A stretch of DNA of 64,000 nt from contig NC_084487.1 of assembly GCF_030035675.1 (NCBI RefSeq), positions 94,746,486 through 94,810,485 of the forward strand, in the 5' to 3' direction. The DNA comes from Rhineura floridana. Taxonomy: Eukaryota > Chordata > Lepidosauria > Squamata > Rhineuridae. The translations under genes were made by a program, and so were the position numbers. The notes beneath the pieces were generated by a model. That model was not told the origin of the DNA. It saw nothing but the letters and a program-made list of their open reading frames with translations, and did no database searches. Below are positions 20,146 through 31,188 of this stretch, piece after piece (position 1 is the stretch's first letter; each line of letters opens with the position of its first letter).

Positions 20146-23100
20146 GTAAGGACAGTGGGGAGTGGTGGTGACATATGTTGGTATCTAATAATTTTTCAGA
20201 AGCAGCCTCTCTGTGTTGCTATTGCTGTTTGTCTTGCATACTTACCTGACTGTATATGGGTAAAAACTGTAATGTTAGAGAAAGGAATTCATGGAAGATC
20301 TCGGGGCAGCTTTTGTCAGCAGGCAGTGCTCTGAAACCAGAACTCCCACGATGGAAGATGAGGTGCAATCTTCTGTGAGTTCTGAAGGTACACTACATGA
20401 CAGTATGCACTCACATGAGTAGTTAAGAAACAGCAACAGTAGTACGTGAACCAGGTCGGAGACAAAACTGTGCCTCAGTGGCACGGATGGGGAGCCTGTA
20501 ACCCTCTCAGTGACCAGTAATCATACTGACTGGGGCTGATGGGAGTTGGGGTCCAGCAACGTTTAGTGGGCCATAGATTTCCCACCCCTGTTTTATGGAT
20601 ATGCACAGGGCATGTTTTGTGACAGTATTCCCTGGAACAGAGTGCCAACACCTCTTTTTTTGCTGCCCATGGCAGCCATTTTGTGCTAGCACCCATGGCA
20701 CTTTTATAAAGACATGAGTACCCGCACCCCATTTTTTTTAAAAAAACTCAGATATGCAAATAATCCCTATCCCCACATGCTTAGTGAGACATTTAGAGGG
20801 CAGCGGAACTGCACCCGCTGGTGCATCCACTGGCCATACCTCCAAGTGTCCGTATATTGAGCATTAGTGAGAAGAGTTCCATATGGGTGTATCAGTCTGT
20901 GAGTAAGATTCTTCATGTGGTCAGAAATCCTGATTGGCCAGGCTCTTTATGGTATGTGTGACACTGTTTTTTTTTATGCTAAGGAGGCATTGTAAGGGGG
21001 GAAGGTGTTCACTTCAGCTTGATTGGCAAAATGTCAATGTCTCATCTAAAAGCGCTGGCCTAAAATAACCACAATAATTATACAGTGAGAGTTTGAACGA
21101 TTATTACATAATCATGTGTATTGTTTGTACAAAAATGTATAGCGCTACCTTTTCACAGTCAACTGTCTTTTCTGCCTTGCCTGTTGTGGGGAAAAAACAG
21201 TTAGAATTATACACAGGGCAAGCAACAACCAGAGTCTTGGGATGTGGTGTGTGCGTGTGGGGAGGACAGTGTGTGATTTTTCCACCCCAATGAGAAAGCT
21301 TCAGAAGCTGCAACCAAATAAACGCAGCATATGGTATACCAGTTTTATTTCTTCTCTCTGGTCAAACAATTGTTGCAGATTGACCATGGACACATATTGA
21401 ATTACAAAGGCTAGGCTGAAATTGCCAAAAGCAGCTAAAAGGAGAAGACCAAGGGACGTTTCCAGCTCTACCTGGAGATGCCGGAGATTGAAGCTGGGAC
21501 CTTAGCTACAGCCATTCCTCCTTCCCCCTGGTGTCATCCTAGTTCTTTTTGTTTGTAGCAGATTTTGGAGCCTCCGTGTTTTGGGGGGCTACTGTAGCAC
21601 AATAAGTGGTGAACTAGAATTCTTGTTTCATCAGACTGGGAACAATGGTGGATGAGCTCTTCCCAGGCTCACTTGGAAATGGACTTGTCTCAGATTGAAT
21701 TAATTTGGGTTCAATTGGACTCGGGCCCAGATTAAGGCCCTATCTGCCCTATACATTTAAAGCAGTATCCATAAAGAGGGAATTGTGCACAATCCCCAAC
21801 CGGCTGTTCATAATATCAACTGAATTTTGTACATTCTCTGGCCATTATGGGATCTCCTTCATGGATACTGCAGGTGAGGAAAGATTTAGCCAGGTGTGGA
21901 AGGGTTACCCAGCAGAGAAAAGTGGTCTGGGAGAGAAAAGTGTGAAGTACTTTTGCACAATTTTTTCTTCATGGAAGCGTTATGTTCACATTCTCCATGA
22001 CACCCGGTGAATGCACATAATTGTCAATTGTTATGTACATTAAACGCTCATCTTACACTCCCCTTAACATATACATTCAAGGCTGTCCTGGTGGATACAG
22101 AGTCTCCTACTTTTTAGCATTTTGCTCAGAAAGCAGGCTGCTCATGCTACCTCCGATTCAGAACCGGCTGTGGGATGGGGTATCAGAGCATCAGTGCTGA
22201 ATTATAGTTGACAGGGATTGGGGAACATAGACCTTTTGAGTTTAATGGATGGTTCACTTTGATGCAAAGAATTAACATTTGCTGTGCTCTAACCTGATAA
22301 TTCAGATGTTTCATACTCTAGAACAGCCTTTTCCAACCAGTGTGCCTCCAGATGTTGTTGGACCACAACTTCCATCAGCCTCAGCCAGCATTGCCAATGG
22401 TCAGGAAAGATGGGAATTGTGGTCCAACAACATCTGGAGGCACACTGGTTGGGAAAGGCTGCTCTAGAAACTGCCAGATTGCTTTTACTGGAGTCAGAAA
22501 CTGGTGTTTATTTGTTTGCTTGTTTGTAAAAGAGAGCTGATTGTGGCATGGGAGAAGCATTCAGGGGCCACCAATGTGAAACCTACAGTTGCCAGTGTGT
22601 CCGTCAGTACCTCCTATGGCACCTACAAAAGTCTCTGTAAATATCCTCTCAGAAATCCACAATATACAAGAGACAGTTTGCTCTTTCTGCTCAGTTCCTG
22701 TTGCACTCACTCAGCATCTCCTAAATTGAGCACACCCCCTGAAACATGCCCACAGTTCATTGGATGTAAGGACTGGATGCCCGCCTCCTACTTGTTCTGA
22801 AAAGGGGGGGTAGGAAGAGCTTCTCTGCGTGAGCACGGTGCACCCTGACATAGGTGCCTTTTCCCCAATGGAATGAGCAGCTGATGAAGGGACTTACCTG
22901 CACTATTTTGTGGCCCTGTCTCTTTTTTCTGCCCTTTTAGATGTGGCAGCAATTATGACACACCCTCACAGAAGCCATTTTGTGACTGGCCCCCCACGGC
23001 ACTTTTTCAAAATTCCAACTGGACCCAGTGGCCTAAAAAAGGTTGGCGATGCCCTAAAATATTCCCTATGGTGTATACATCCATTCCAGTGACATCTCTG

Positions 23101-25092
23101 GCAATCAGGTACTGCAGGGCATCTTTTTGCAGTGTTTCAAAAGCCATCCAAACCCATTTCACCAGAGGTGACTGTGATGTTCCTAGGACGCATCACAGTG
23201 ACCCCAAAAAGCAAGAGGTGGGTGTCTATATCATGCTCAATGATGCCTTTACTTTGGCTTCCTGTTCACTATGCATCATGCTTTATTATATTGTGCATAT
23301 TCATGGCTTACTTTTCAGGATGACTTGGTGAACACTATTGGTGAGAGTGCAGCGTTGGGGGCAGCAGGAGTAATCTTTTGGGGAAGCATACGGTATGCCA
23401 GTTCTAATGTAAGTGAGTTTGGGTTAAGAAAATGTCCATGAGCTAAATTTTGCAAGAATTCTCGGGAAAGTCTTCTACTCCAAACTATCTATCTACCTAC
23501 ACACACACATACACCAAGACTCCAAAAGATGTCAGCAAACATCCTGCTATTTCTGTGGTCTAGAGATGTAGGAATACAAGGGATCCATATGTATTCTAAG
23601 ATTTGCCTTCCCAAAAACAACTCCGCAGTGGTTTAGCTCATGTGAATCCCCAAACCAAATTTAGAATACATTTGAATAGGACAAGCTTGGTGGCTCAACT
23701 TAGTGGTAGGAAAACTGCAGCTAGGAAAACCTGGATACCTGCCCATGACTGTTGTGTGGATAAATCTGGGGATTACAGCAGCACATCAGATGAAAAATGA
23801 AGAATGCATGGGTGATATAATATTTTGGGCTCAAAAGCCCAAACCTAAATTTTAATTCTTCAGTATGGTCTAACGGATATATTCTAAGAAATGTACCTAT
23901 TTGTGCACATGTGATTCTGGTTGGAAAATCTGTGACCTAACAATCCTGGCCATTAGCTATTTATGCTAGACCTTGAATGGGGTGGCAAACAGGAAGGAAC
24001 TACTTGCCTTTGAGAGAATGAGGGAGAAGGGAGAACCTTGTATTGGGACTAGCGGAAGTCAAATACAACACTTTCCTGAGTTTTCCTTGCCCAGATATTT
24101 TGCCGCTGTTCTCCATACCATACGCCAGGAAACCCCTATTCCCCTCATAGAGCAACAATTCCCAATGTGGTTTAACAATCAATCTCTCTTCCCAGAGAAC
24201 TCTGGGAATTGTAGCCCTGTGAGAAGAATAGGGCTCTCCTAACAAGTTTCAGCACCCTTCACAAGCTACACTTCCCAGGATTCTTTGGCGTAGGCCATGA
24301 CTTTAAAGTGGAATAAATGTACGGTGTGAATGAAGCCATGGTATGAGATATGGCCTGGGTACTGTGGCTAAGGAGGTGGTGTGGCTTGGAGAGAGTCCCA
24401 ATGGCCAGGTAGAGAGGTATGGAGGGCCACATTTGGCCCCCAGGCCTGAGGTTACCCATCTCTGCCATACACCCTAGAAACCTGCAAATAAGTAAACAAC
24501 TAAAGCTGAGATTTTTGTTAGTCAAAAGAATGTCAAGGTTGTCATAACTGTGGTTGACACATTTCTTGATCCCTTGAGCAAATATCTATGCTAGTCATTT
24601 AGGCAATAGTGCCAACTACTTAGAGGTGCAATCCTATATTCCCACTTACTTGGGAATAAGCCCCATTAAACTCAATGGGACCTATTTCTGAGTAGAAATC
24701 TATAGGATTGCTCTGTAAGTAAACCCATCTTTGTCTTTGTTTACTTTTAGGTCAACTGTCTAGCTGTGAAAAACTATGTAAATGGTCTTTTGGGACATTA
24801 CATCATTAATGTGACCTCTGCAGCCAAGCTCTGCAGCGAAGTTCTCTGTAAGAAGAATGGAAGATGCATTCGTAAAAACAGTGAATCAGATGCCTATCTG
24901 CATTTGCCTTCCCACAGTTTTAAGATTTGGTTCAATATTTCTGAAACAGAGAGAAGAGTAGTTGTGGAACGAAATCTAAAGCAGGAGGACATAGCGGCCA
25001 TGAAAGAGAAATTCACCTGTCAGTGTTACCAGGGTTGGATAGGGTTATTTTGTGAACAGCCTTCTAATGCAGAAAGGTGCAAACCAGATTGA
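19225..25092 (+). CDS. Hyaluronidase, venom-type/PH-20-like, copy B (three coding exons)
   Basis: Coding exons are 19225-20145, 23319-23408 and 24751-25092, all phase 0, giving 450 aa, almost the 449 aa recalled for snake venom hyaluronidase. Signal peptide, D133/E135, Y253 and all family cysteines are present. Against copy A, exon 1 differs by six bases in 921, three of them changing residues: K94 (A has T), V107 (A has I) and R277 (A has C). R411 replaces G in the last exon, and the C-terminus is the short SNAERCKPD. Arg at 277 is the family-typical residue (KEA-R). B therefore looks like the more conservative copy. It has no GPI signal, so a secreted product is likely. An AATAAA lies at about 25094, directly after the stop. 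Confidence 0.92.
21943..23030 (+). other. Block of intron 1 present in B and absent from A
   Basis: 1,088 bp flanked by the 4-bp direct repeat 'agtg' (21939-21942 and 23027-23030). In A the two sides meet directly at 8766-8769. The block contains repeat-derived DNA (22560-23030) and a palindromic hAT MITE. Microhomology at the join favours a deletion in A, but an insertion in B is not excluded. Confidence 0.75.
22324..22461. mobile_element. Palindromic hAT MITE with perfect 8-bp target duplication
   Basis: 138 bp, almost a perfect inverted repeat: 'cagccttttccaaccagtgt' to 'acactggttgggaaaggctg'. The 8-bp direct repeat 'ctctagaa' flanks it at 22316-22323 and 22462-22469, which is diagnostic of hAT. 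Relatives are at 35062, 55468 and 55652, with decayed ones at 26218, 7301 and 20474. Confidence 0.9.
23319..23408 (+). CDS. Copy B coding exon 2 (90 bp)
   Basis: Acceptor 'cttttcag', donor 'gtaagtga'. Encodes the same 30 residues as copy A, with one silent change. Confidence 0.95.
24130..24345. mobile_element. Palindromic MITE, left half deleted (copy B intron 2)
   Basis: Same insertion as 10085-10425 in A, but the left arm is missing. The 374-bp gap closes on 'aggaa' microhomology at about 24137. Because half a MITE is lost, the deletion is in B rather than an insertion in A. Confidence 0.75.
24751..25092 (+). CDS. Copy B last coding exon
   Basis: Acceptor 'ttacttttag'. Encodes 113 residues: [14 protein letters not shown], the EGF-like CQCYQGW-GLFCEQP and the tail SNAERCKPD. 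The last 24 coding bases and the following DNA have no counterpart in A or in the orphan exon. Confidence 0.92.
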   Translation, partial: VNCLAVKNYVNGLLGHYIINVTSAAKLCSEVLCKKNGRCIRKNSESDAYLHLPSHSFKIWFNISETERRVVVERNLKQEDIAAMKEKFTCQCYQGWIGLFCEQPSNAERCKPD

Positions 25093-26217
25093 TAATAAAG
25101 GCAATGGGAATTCAGTCCTATATTCAATATTTAATTACCATACTGTTATTGATCCTTATTGAGGGATATGTAGCCATAATGGATACAAGTTATTGGAACA
25201 CTTGTCTGATTTTAATCAAAAGCAGGGAGACATTTATTGATCAATGAATTCCCTAAAAGAAAGCTAATGATCCAAGAACCCAAGTACATCCATAAATCAT
25301 TTTACTATAAAATCAGCAAGTTTAATATCTCATACAATTAGTAGAACTGTGGGATAGACTTGAATGAAAGGTACATTGGATCCTGAAAGCTGATCTTTTT
25401 AGATATAGACAGTCTGTAGCTGTTGTTCACTTTGAGGTATCAAAAAGAATCCTGACTGAAATCCTAGAGAGCCACTGCTGGTCACTGTTGACAATACTGA
25501 GCTAGATGGATGAATGGTCTAAGGCAGACCCAAACTGTGGTCCATAGGCCACCAGTGGTCTGTGAACTTCATTCAGGTGGTCCACAGCATGTCCACCAGG
25601 ACCCCCAGACATTTTCAAGTGGTCTGTGAGAAAAAAAACTTTGGAAACCACTGGTCTAAGGAAGTTTCCTATGTTGCTAGGTGGATAATTGCCTGATCTT
25701 GGTGGAAGAGTGGGTTTTCATCCCAGGTTATCTCATTTGTACCTTCAGGGTACACTTCAAAATTGCATTTATTATCATGATCATTAAAATATGGACATGT
25801 TTTTTTAAAAAGTAATTTGACCTTTATAAACAAAACATATGTAAGCTTTGATCAGTGTTGCATTGACCTGGTTTGCATGAAACACTAAACAATGGTTTAT
25901 TCTTTTGGTGAAGTTCCCAATGTTTTTAGCAGCACTAAATTATCTTTCTTGTGTATCTGTTTCCACTCAGGTAACAAACCACAGATCATCCACTGTCTCT
26001 TTCCCAAAGTAGACCCTGATGAATTTAGGGGTTGCTTTAACTCCTCAGTTAACGACAAGACAATGCTCAACTTCTTAGCTATCATTTCAGAATCTATACC
26101 ATTAGACATGAGAAATATTCTACTCAACATAAAATCTCAACATATAAGAAATGACTCAGCAAATGTTCTACTCAATGTAAAAGCCAGCGTCTGTGTGGCA
26201 AAAATCCATTTATGCCA
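25093..26217. other. Spacer downstream of copy B
   Basis: No exon assigned. It is unlike the 3' flank of copy A. A frame at about 25970-26150 follows a fair acceptor ('ctgtttccactcag') and reads FPKVDPDEFRGCF. I do not recognise it and see no partner exon. Confidence 0.35.
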
Positions 26218-26331
26218 GGTAGCTAACATGGTGCCCTCCAGATGGACTTTAACACAGCCCCAACCAGCATAACCAATGATCAGAAGACAATGGGAGTTGC
26301 AGTCCAGTCCAGGAACATTTCGAGAGCCCCA
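26218..26331. mobile_element. Decayed hAT MITE
   Basis: 'ggtgccctccagatgg' and 'gggagttgcagtcca' are the diagnostic inverted motifs of the family at 22324. The arms are eroded. 26332-27511 is AT-rich with nothing recognised. Confidence 0.5.
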
Positions 26332-27665
26332 CACTGGCCACCCCTTTTTTTTCTTCATAAGAACAATATAAGGTTCACATTGTGGGTTAATATTAGAAAT
26401 GTTTATTGTAGCAAAGCAGAGAATGGCATTCTTGCATAACCTCATTAGACCTAAAACAACTTATGGAAAACGATGAGATTCCTTCTTTCTTGACATGCGC
26501 ACTAACACTATGAGAAGTTCTGAATTAGACTTATATGCTCTTTTAAAAATTCATATTCTACAACCCCCTTGTATTAAGAAAAATACTAACTACTTTGGTA
26601 CAGCATAAAAGCTAGGACGCTCAATATACCCCTCATGGTTACCCCATAAGTTCTTATATTGTGGCTCTTTATCATTCTCCATTGTCACTGTCCCTGTATT
26701 CATACCCCATTTCTTCAATAGATTCTGGAACTAGTTAAATTAAACCCAACAGGTTCTTAATACAGACTCTCAAACCAATATATTATACTGTATTATACTG
26801 ATGTGAACACTTATTTCTTACTCCATTTTGGGTTGTGCCAGTTAAATTGTTTTATTCTGTTTTGTTCATATCAGTCAAAACCACATTGTTGCCACTAATA
26901 CTTTTGACTTTCACTATTCTGAAGGTATGAGGAATACTAAGTACTGATTTCCTGATGTGCCATGATTTTAGAGAACCAAACTTCCTTTGCAGCTTCTTTA
27001 AATTGTAATGATTTGCATTTGCATGTGCTTTAAGATTTCTTGTCCTGAAAAGGAAATGATTTCATATTTATTCACATTTTTCCTCATATCTCCCACCCGC
27101 ACATTTTCTTGAATTGCTTTTTATGTGTGAGTGTTTGCCTCTACCCAAGACCTATTTACAAGCCCTTTTAGTATGTTCTATTATGTTAAGTGACATGTTC
27201 TAACCAGACTGTAAGATTTTATCATTTTTCTTCAAGCATTAATTCATATTACAGCACTGAGGTTTACACAGCTCTGTGATTCATACAGTTTATTTTTAAA
27301 AGATCCTTTTCAATTAAATGGTAGATGCTCTTGTTCCTTAAATATTTCATGAGAGCTGAAATGTGAATTCCTATTTGTACTAATATATTTATGCCATTTG
27401 CTTGCTGTTCCTTTGGCTCCCTAAACTCTTAAGTGCATCAGTTATATTTCCTGTTAAAAAACTGTAGCGAAAAAGATGGTGGGTCCAACTACTTGATCCA
27501 CGGGGGTTGCTATTTAGGCAATAGTGCCAACTGCTTAGAGGTGCAATCCTATATTCCCACTTACTTGGGAATAAGCCCCATTAAACTCAATGGGACTTAT
27601 TTCTGAGTAGAAATCTATAGGATTGCTCTGTAAGTAAACCTGTCTTTGTCTTTGTTTACTTTTAG

Positions 27666-27978
27666 GTCAACTGTCTAGCTGTGAAAAACTATGTAAATGG
27701 TTTTTTGGGACATTACATCATTAATGTGACCTCTGCAGCCAAGCTCTGCAGCGAAGTTCTCTGTAAGAAGAATGGAAGATGCATTCGTAAAAACAGTGAA
27801 TCAGATGCCTATCTGCATTTGCCTTCCCACAGTTTTAAGATTTGGTTCAATATCTCTGAAACAGAGAGAAGAGTAGTTGTGGAAGGAAATCTGAAGCAGG
27901 AGGACAATAGCGGCCATGAAAGAGAAATTCACCTGTCAGTGTTACCAAGGCTGGATAGGGTTATTTTGTGAACAGCCT
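27666..27978 (+). pseudogene. Orphan last exon of a third venom-type hyaluronidase copy
   Basis: The acceptor 'ttacttttag' is intact and the exon opens [12 protein letters not shown] like A and B. One extra A in 'ggacaatagcgg' (about 27906) shifts the frame before the EGF cysteines, so FTCQCYQGW is lost. It has no exon 1 or 2. Its 3' sequence ('cagggaccccgg..') is the A-type tail, not the B-type. It is a remnant of an earlier, larger array, and copy A may have exchanged sequence with it. Confidence 0.88.
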
Positions 27979-28229
27979 CAGGGACCCCGGAACTGTTTTC
28001 AAGTTGGGGGGGCTCAAGACTGGTGGGTAGGTCATGTCATGATGACCTACTTGCAGGTGCATTTTTTACATTTGCTTATTTAACAGGTTAAATAAATAAT
28101 AAATCTGTCATATTCTAGCACTGTCACAATCATAAATACACTTGCAAGGTCTTTTGTAAAACCATAGAAGCTTTCCATTTCTTACTGGAACTTCATGTAA
28201 CACCTTTAAAATAAAGATGTATGAAATGA

Positions 28230-28323
28230 AAAATGAAATGGACTGCCTTCAAGTTGATTCCGACTTATGGCGACCCTACAAATAGGGTTTTCATGGGAAG
28301 TGGTATTCAGAGATGGTTTTACC
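28230..28323 (-). mobile_element. tRNA-derived SINE, tail half, cut at an inversion junction
   Basis: Same insertion as 11375 in A ('actgccttcaagttgattcc', 'accctacaaatagggtttt'). It stops abruptly at 'ggttttacca', where the inverted block begins. Confidence 0.7.
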
Positions 28324-28770
28324 AAGCCACCTTTGTGTTAAGTGTGCCACAGTAATGTTTATGGTTTATTAATACATAAACAAGGAGTCTATGGCACCTT
28401 AAAGACTCACAAAGACTTAAAGACTCACAAATTTATTTAAGATGCCACAGACCCCTTGTTTGCCACAGACCCCACTAACATGGCTACCCCTTCTGAACCT
28501 ATCTTTAAGGTTTGTTGTTATTAAGTATGATACATGCCTGTTATGATATCCGTGTTATAGATAACAGAATACAAGAAACACAACTATACTATTTATTTTA
28601 AAATATTTATTTTATTTATTTATTACATTTCAAGAGACCTTTTTATTTATTTTATTGTTCTTTAATTTAAAATGTATTCTATGATCTTTTTATTTATTTT
28701 AATTTATTGCACTTTTAATTAATTTATTTTAAGATAAAATAAAATAAGACCAGGCTTTGAATCCCCACAT
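28324..28770. repeat. Block inverted relative to the 3' flank of copy A
   Basis: Reverse complement of about 11530-11975, including the 'gccatagactcc' repeat, 'ttaataacaacaaacctt' and the AT-rich run. It is bounded by two oppositely oriented SINE pieces. Confidence 0.8.
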
Positions 28771-28870
28771 AGCCATGAAGCTCACTGGGTGACCATGGGC
28801 CAGTCACTGCCTCTCAGCCTCATGCAAACCCTATTCATAGGGTCGCCATAAGTCGAAATCGACTTGAAGG
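28771..28870 (+). mobile_element. tRNA-derived SINE piece, opposite orientation
   Basis: 'tttgaatccccacatagcc', 'gaagctcactgggtgacc' and 'ggtcgccataagtcgaaatc'. The middle of the SINE is missing. It abuts the L2 element on its right. Confidence 0.7.
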
Positions 28871-31188
28871 CAGTACATGTAGCCGGTCATGCTCTCGACC
28901 TAGTATTTGTCCTGGGAGAGGAGAGAAGTGGTCTGAAGTTGGGAGTGATTCTTGCCACTCCTGTGTCATGGTCAGACCACTACCTGGTAAATATGGACTT
29001 CTCGTTGCCATGCCCCCTCCGCAGGGGTGAAGGACCTATTAAAATGGTCCGCCCCAGACGCCTGATGGATCCGGATGGATTCCCGACTGCACTTGGGGAA
29101 TTGGAAAATGCTGAAGGTCGCCCGGTTGAAACCCTGGTGAAGGAGTGGAATGTGGGGATCACCAGGGCATTAGACCGGGTGGCTCCGAAACGTCCTCTCC
29201 CCCTGAATAGAACTCAGCTAGCACCATGGTATACACCACGGTTGCATAGTCTGAGACAGGAGGTGAGACGACTAGAGCGCCGGCGGCGGAAATCCCGCTC
29301 CGAAGATGTCCGGACACAGGTTAGAGCAGCAGTAGCTGCCTACCACGTGGCAATAAAGGTAGGAAAGAAGGTTTTCTTTGCTGCCTCTATTGCGTCTGCG
29401 GAGTGCTGTCCCAGGAGGCTGTTCCAGGTGGTCCGAAGCCTGGTCAGTCCAGTTGCTCAGGAACCCTTGGAACAGTCAAAGGCCTCCTGTGACTTATTAG
29501 CAAAACACTTCGCCGATAAAATCGAACACTTACGGAGCTCGATCCCGTGCGCCGTGGACACAGTGGATGAACCAGAGTTGGCCAGTTGCATGCCGGTAAA
29601 TTGGGATCGGTTTCGGCTTCTCCCTTCTGAGGAAGTGGACAAGGTGCTTTCATCTGTGAAGCCAACCACTTGTCTTACTGATCCTTGCCCTTCGTGGCTC
29701 CTTGTGAGCTGCAGAGAGAAATTGGGCAAGGAGATCAAAGCAGTGGTAAACGCATCCTTGAAAGAGGGTGTGATGCCATCAGCCTTCAAGGAGGCAATTG
29801 TAAAGCCCATCTTAAAGAAGCCCTCCTTGGATCCCCAAATATTCGATAACTTCCGCCCAATTTCGAATCTGCCATTTCTGGGCAAGGTCATTGAGCGAGT
29901 GGTGGCCAACCAGTTGTCAGCACACTTGGATGAAACGGATTATTTGGATCCATACCAATCGGGTTTCAGGACTGGTCACGGAACTGAAACAGCCTTGGTC
30001 GCTCTGGTTGATGATTTGAGGAGGGCATTAGATAGGGGAGAATCCACCTTTCTTGTCCTCCTCGATCTCTCAGCGGCTTTTGATACTGTCGACCACAGTA
30101 TCCTTCTGCTTCGCCTGGAGGGATTGGGAATTGGAGGCACTGTATTACAGTGGTTCCATTCCTTTCTCTCCGATAGGTACCAACAGGTAGCGTTGGGGGA
30201 GGAGATATCAGACCCTTGGCCTCTCAATTGTGGTGTGCCACAGGGCTCTATCCTCTCTCCCATGCTATTTAACATCTATATGAAGCCGCTGGGGGCAATC
30301 ATCAGGAGATTTGGGCTGCAGTGTCATCAATATGCGGATGACACTCAGCTCTATCTCTCGTTTAAATCTTCACCAGAGTTGGCTGTGGAGACCTTGTCCA
30401 AGTGCCTGGAATCCGTCAGTGGATGGATGGGAAGGAACAAGCTGAAGTTGAACCCTGATAAGACCGAGGTACTACTTGTGGGGGACAAGAGAAGGTTGGG
30501 TAACATTGACCTGAAGTTCAACGGGGTGAGTCTACCCCTAAAGGACCAGGTCCGCAGCCTTGGGGTTGTGCTTGATTCCAGGCTGTCCATGGAGGCTCAG
30601 ATTTCGGCAGTGAGCCGGGCAGCCTGGTACCAACTACACCTCATACGAAGGCTGCAACCCTACCTTCCTGTTCACCAGCTCCCACTAGTGGTACACGCCC
30701 TGGTCACCTCTCGTTTGGACTACTGTAATGCGCTCTACGTGGGGATACCCTTGAAAACTGTCCGGAAATTACAACTGATACAAAATGCGGCGGCTCGACT
30801 ACTTACGAATAGTCGCCGCCGAGATCACATCACACCAGTGTTGTTCGACCTACACTGGCTTCCAGTTGTTTTCCGAGCCCAATTCAAGGTGTTGGTATTG
30901 ACCTTTAAATCCGTACACGGTTCCGGCCCAGTTTATCTCACGGAGCGCCTTCAACGCCACCAATTATGCCGCCCGACAAGATCGGCCACACAGGGCCTTC
31001 TCTCAATCCCGCCAACAAAAACAGCCAGATTGGCGGGTACAAGAGAGAGGGCATTCTCAGTGGCGGCCCCCACTCTTTGGAACTCCCTCCCACAAGATCT
31101 CCGGCACGCCTCTTCTTTAAATGTGTTTCGGAAAGCCTTAAAGACCTGGCTCTTTCAGCAGGCCTTCGGGGTATCTGGGGAGGGTTAA
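28864..31188 (+). CDS. L2 ORF2 fragment: partial endonuclease plus reverse transcriptase
   Basis: 774 open codons. Residues 1-60 are the end of the endonuclease, about 330-600 the reverse transcriptase with the D407 and Y490-ADD catalytic motifs, and the rest the L2 C-terminal region (SRLDYCNALYVG, NAAARLL, LHWLPV, LWNSLPQDL). The first codon is simply where the open frame begins; the natural start is missing. Confidence 0.85.
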   Translation: MKAVHVAGHALDLVFVLGEERSGLKLGVILATPVSWSDHYLVNMDFSLPCPLRRGEGPIKMVRPRRLMDPDGFPTALGELENAEGRPVETLVKEWNVGITRALDRVAPKRPLPLNRTQLAPWYTPRLHSLRQEVRRLERRRRKSRSEDVRTQVRAAVAAYHVAIKVGKKVFFAASIASAECCPRRLFQVVRSLVSPVAQEPLEQSKASCDLLAKHFADKIEHLRSSIPCAVDTVDEPELASCMPVNWDRFRLLPSEEVDKVLSSVKPTTCLTDPCPSWLLVSCREKLGKEIKAVVNASLKEGVMPSAFKEAIVKPILKKPSLDPQIFDNFRPISNLPFLGKVIERVVANQLSAHLDETDYLDPYQSGFRTGHGTETALVALVDDLRRALDRGESTFLVLLDLSAAFDTVDHSILLLRLEGLGIGGTVLQWFHSFLSDRYQQVALGEEISDPWPLNCGVPQGSILSPMLFNIYMKPLGAIIRRFGLQCHQYADDTQLYLSFKSSPELAVETLSKCLESVSGWMGRNKLKLNPDKTEVLLVGDKRRLGNIDLKFNGVSLPLKDQVRSLGVVLDSRLSMEAQISAVSRAAWYQLHLIRRLQPYLPVHQLPLVVHALVTSRLDYCNALYVGIPLKTVRKLQLIQNAAARLLTNSRRRDHITPVLFDLHWLPVVFRAQFKVLVLTFKSVHGSGPVYLTERLQRHQLCRPTRSATQGLLSIPPTKTARLAGTRERAFSVAAPTLWNSLPQDLRHASSLNVFRKALKTWLFQQAFGVSGEG

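Larger units (their letters stand above)
18154..25062 (+). repeat. Segmental duplication unit, copy B
   Basis: Colinear with unit A (offset 13,173 bp at the start codon). The left boundary lies at the shared 'ggaattacattgta' near 18140. In A this spot is interrupted by an L2 fragment, so B keeps the uninterrupted junction. The right limit of similarity is inside the last exon at 'gaacagcct'. Confidence 0.9.
27512..28323 (+). repeat. Partial third duplication copy (C)
   Basis: Matches copy A from 10678 ('atttaggcaatagtgcc') through its last exon, 3' flank and the first half of the SINE (to 11463). There the match breaks and continues inverted. Exons 1 and 2 are absent upstream; the DNA before 27512 is unrelated. 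Confidence 0.85.

Noticed and set aside
24751-25092. GPI anchor on copies A and B, as in SPAM1 and HYAL4
   Set aside because: Neither C-terminus has a hydrophobic tail preceded by a small-residue cleavage site; B ends in a polar nonapeptide.
25970-26150. Possible exon after a good acceptor (FPKVDPDEFRGCF)
   Set aside because: No family recognised, no partner exon and no clear donor; kept only as an unassigned open frame.
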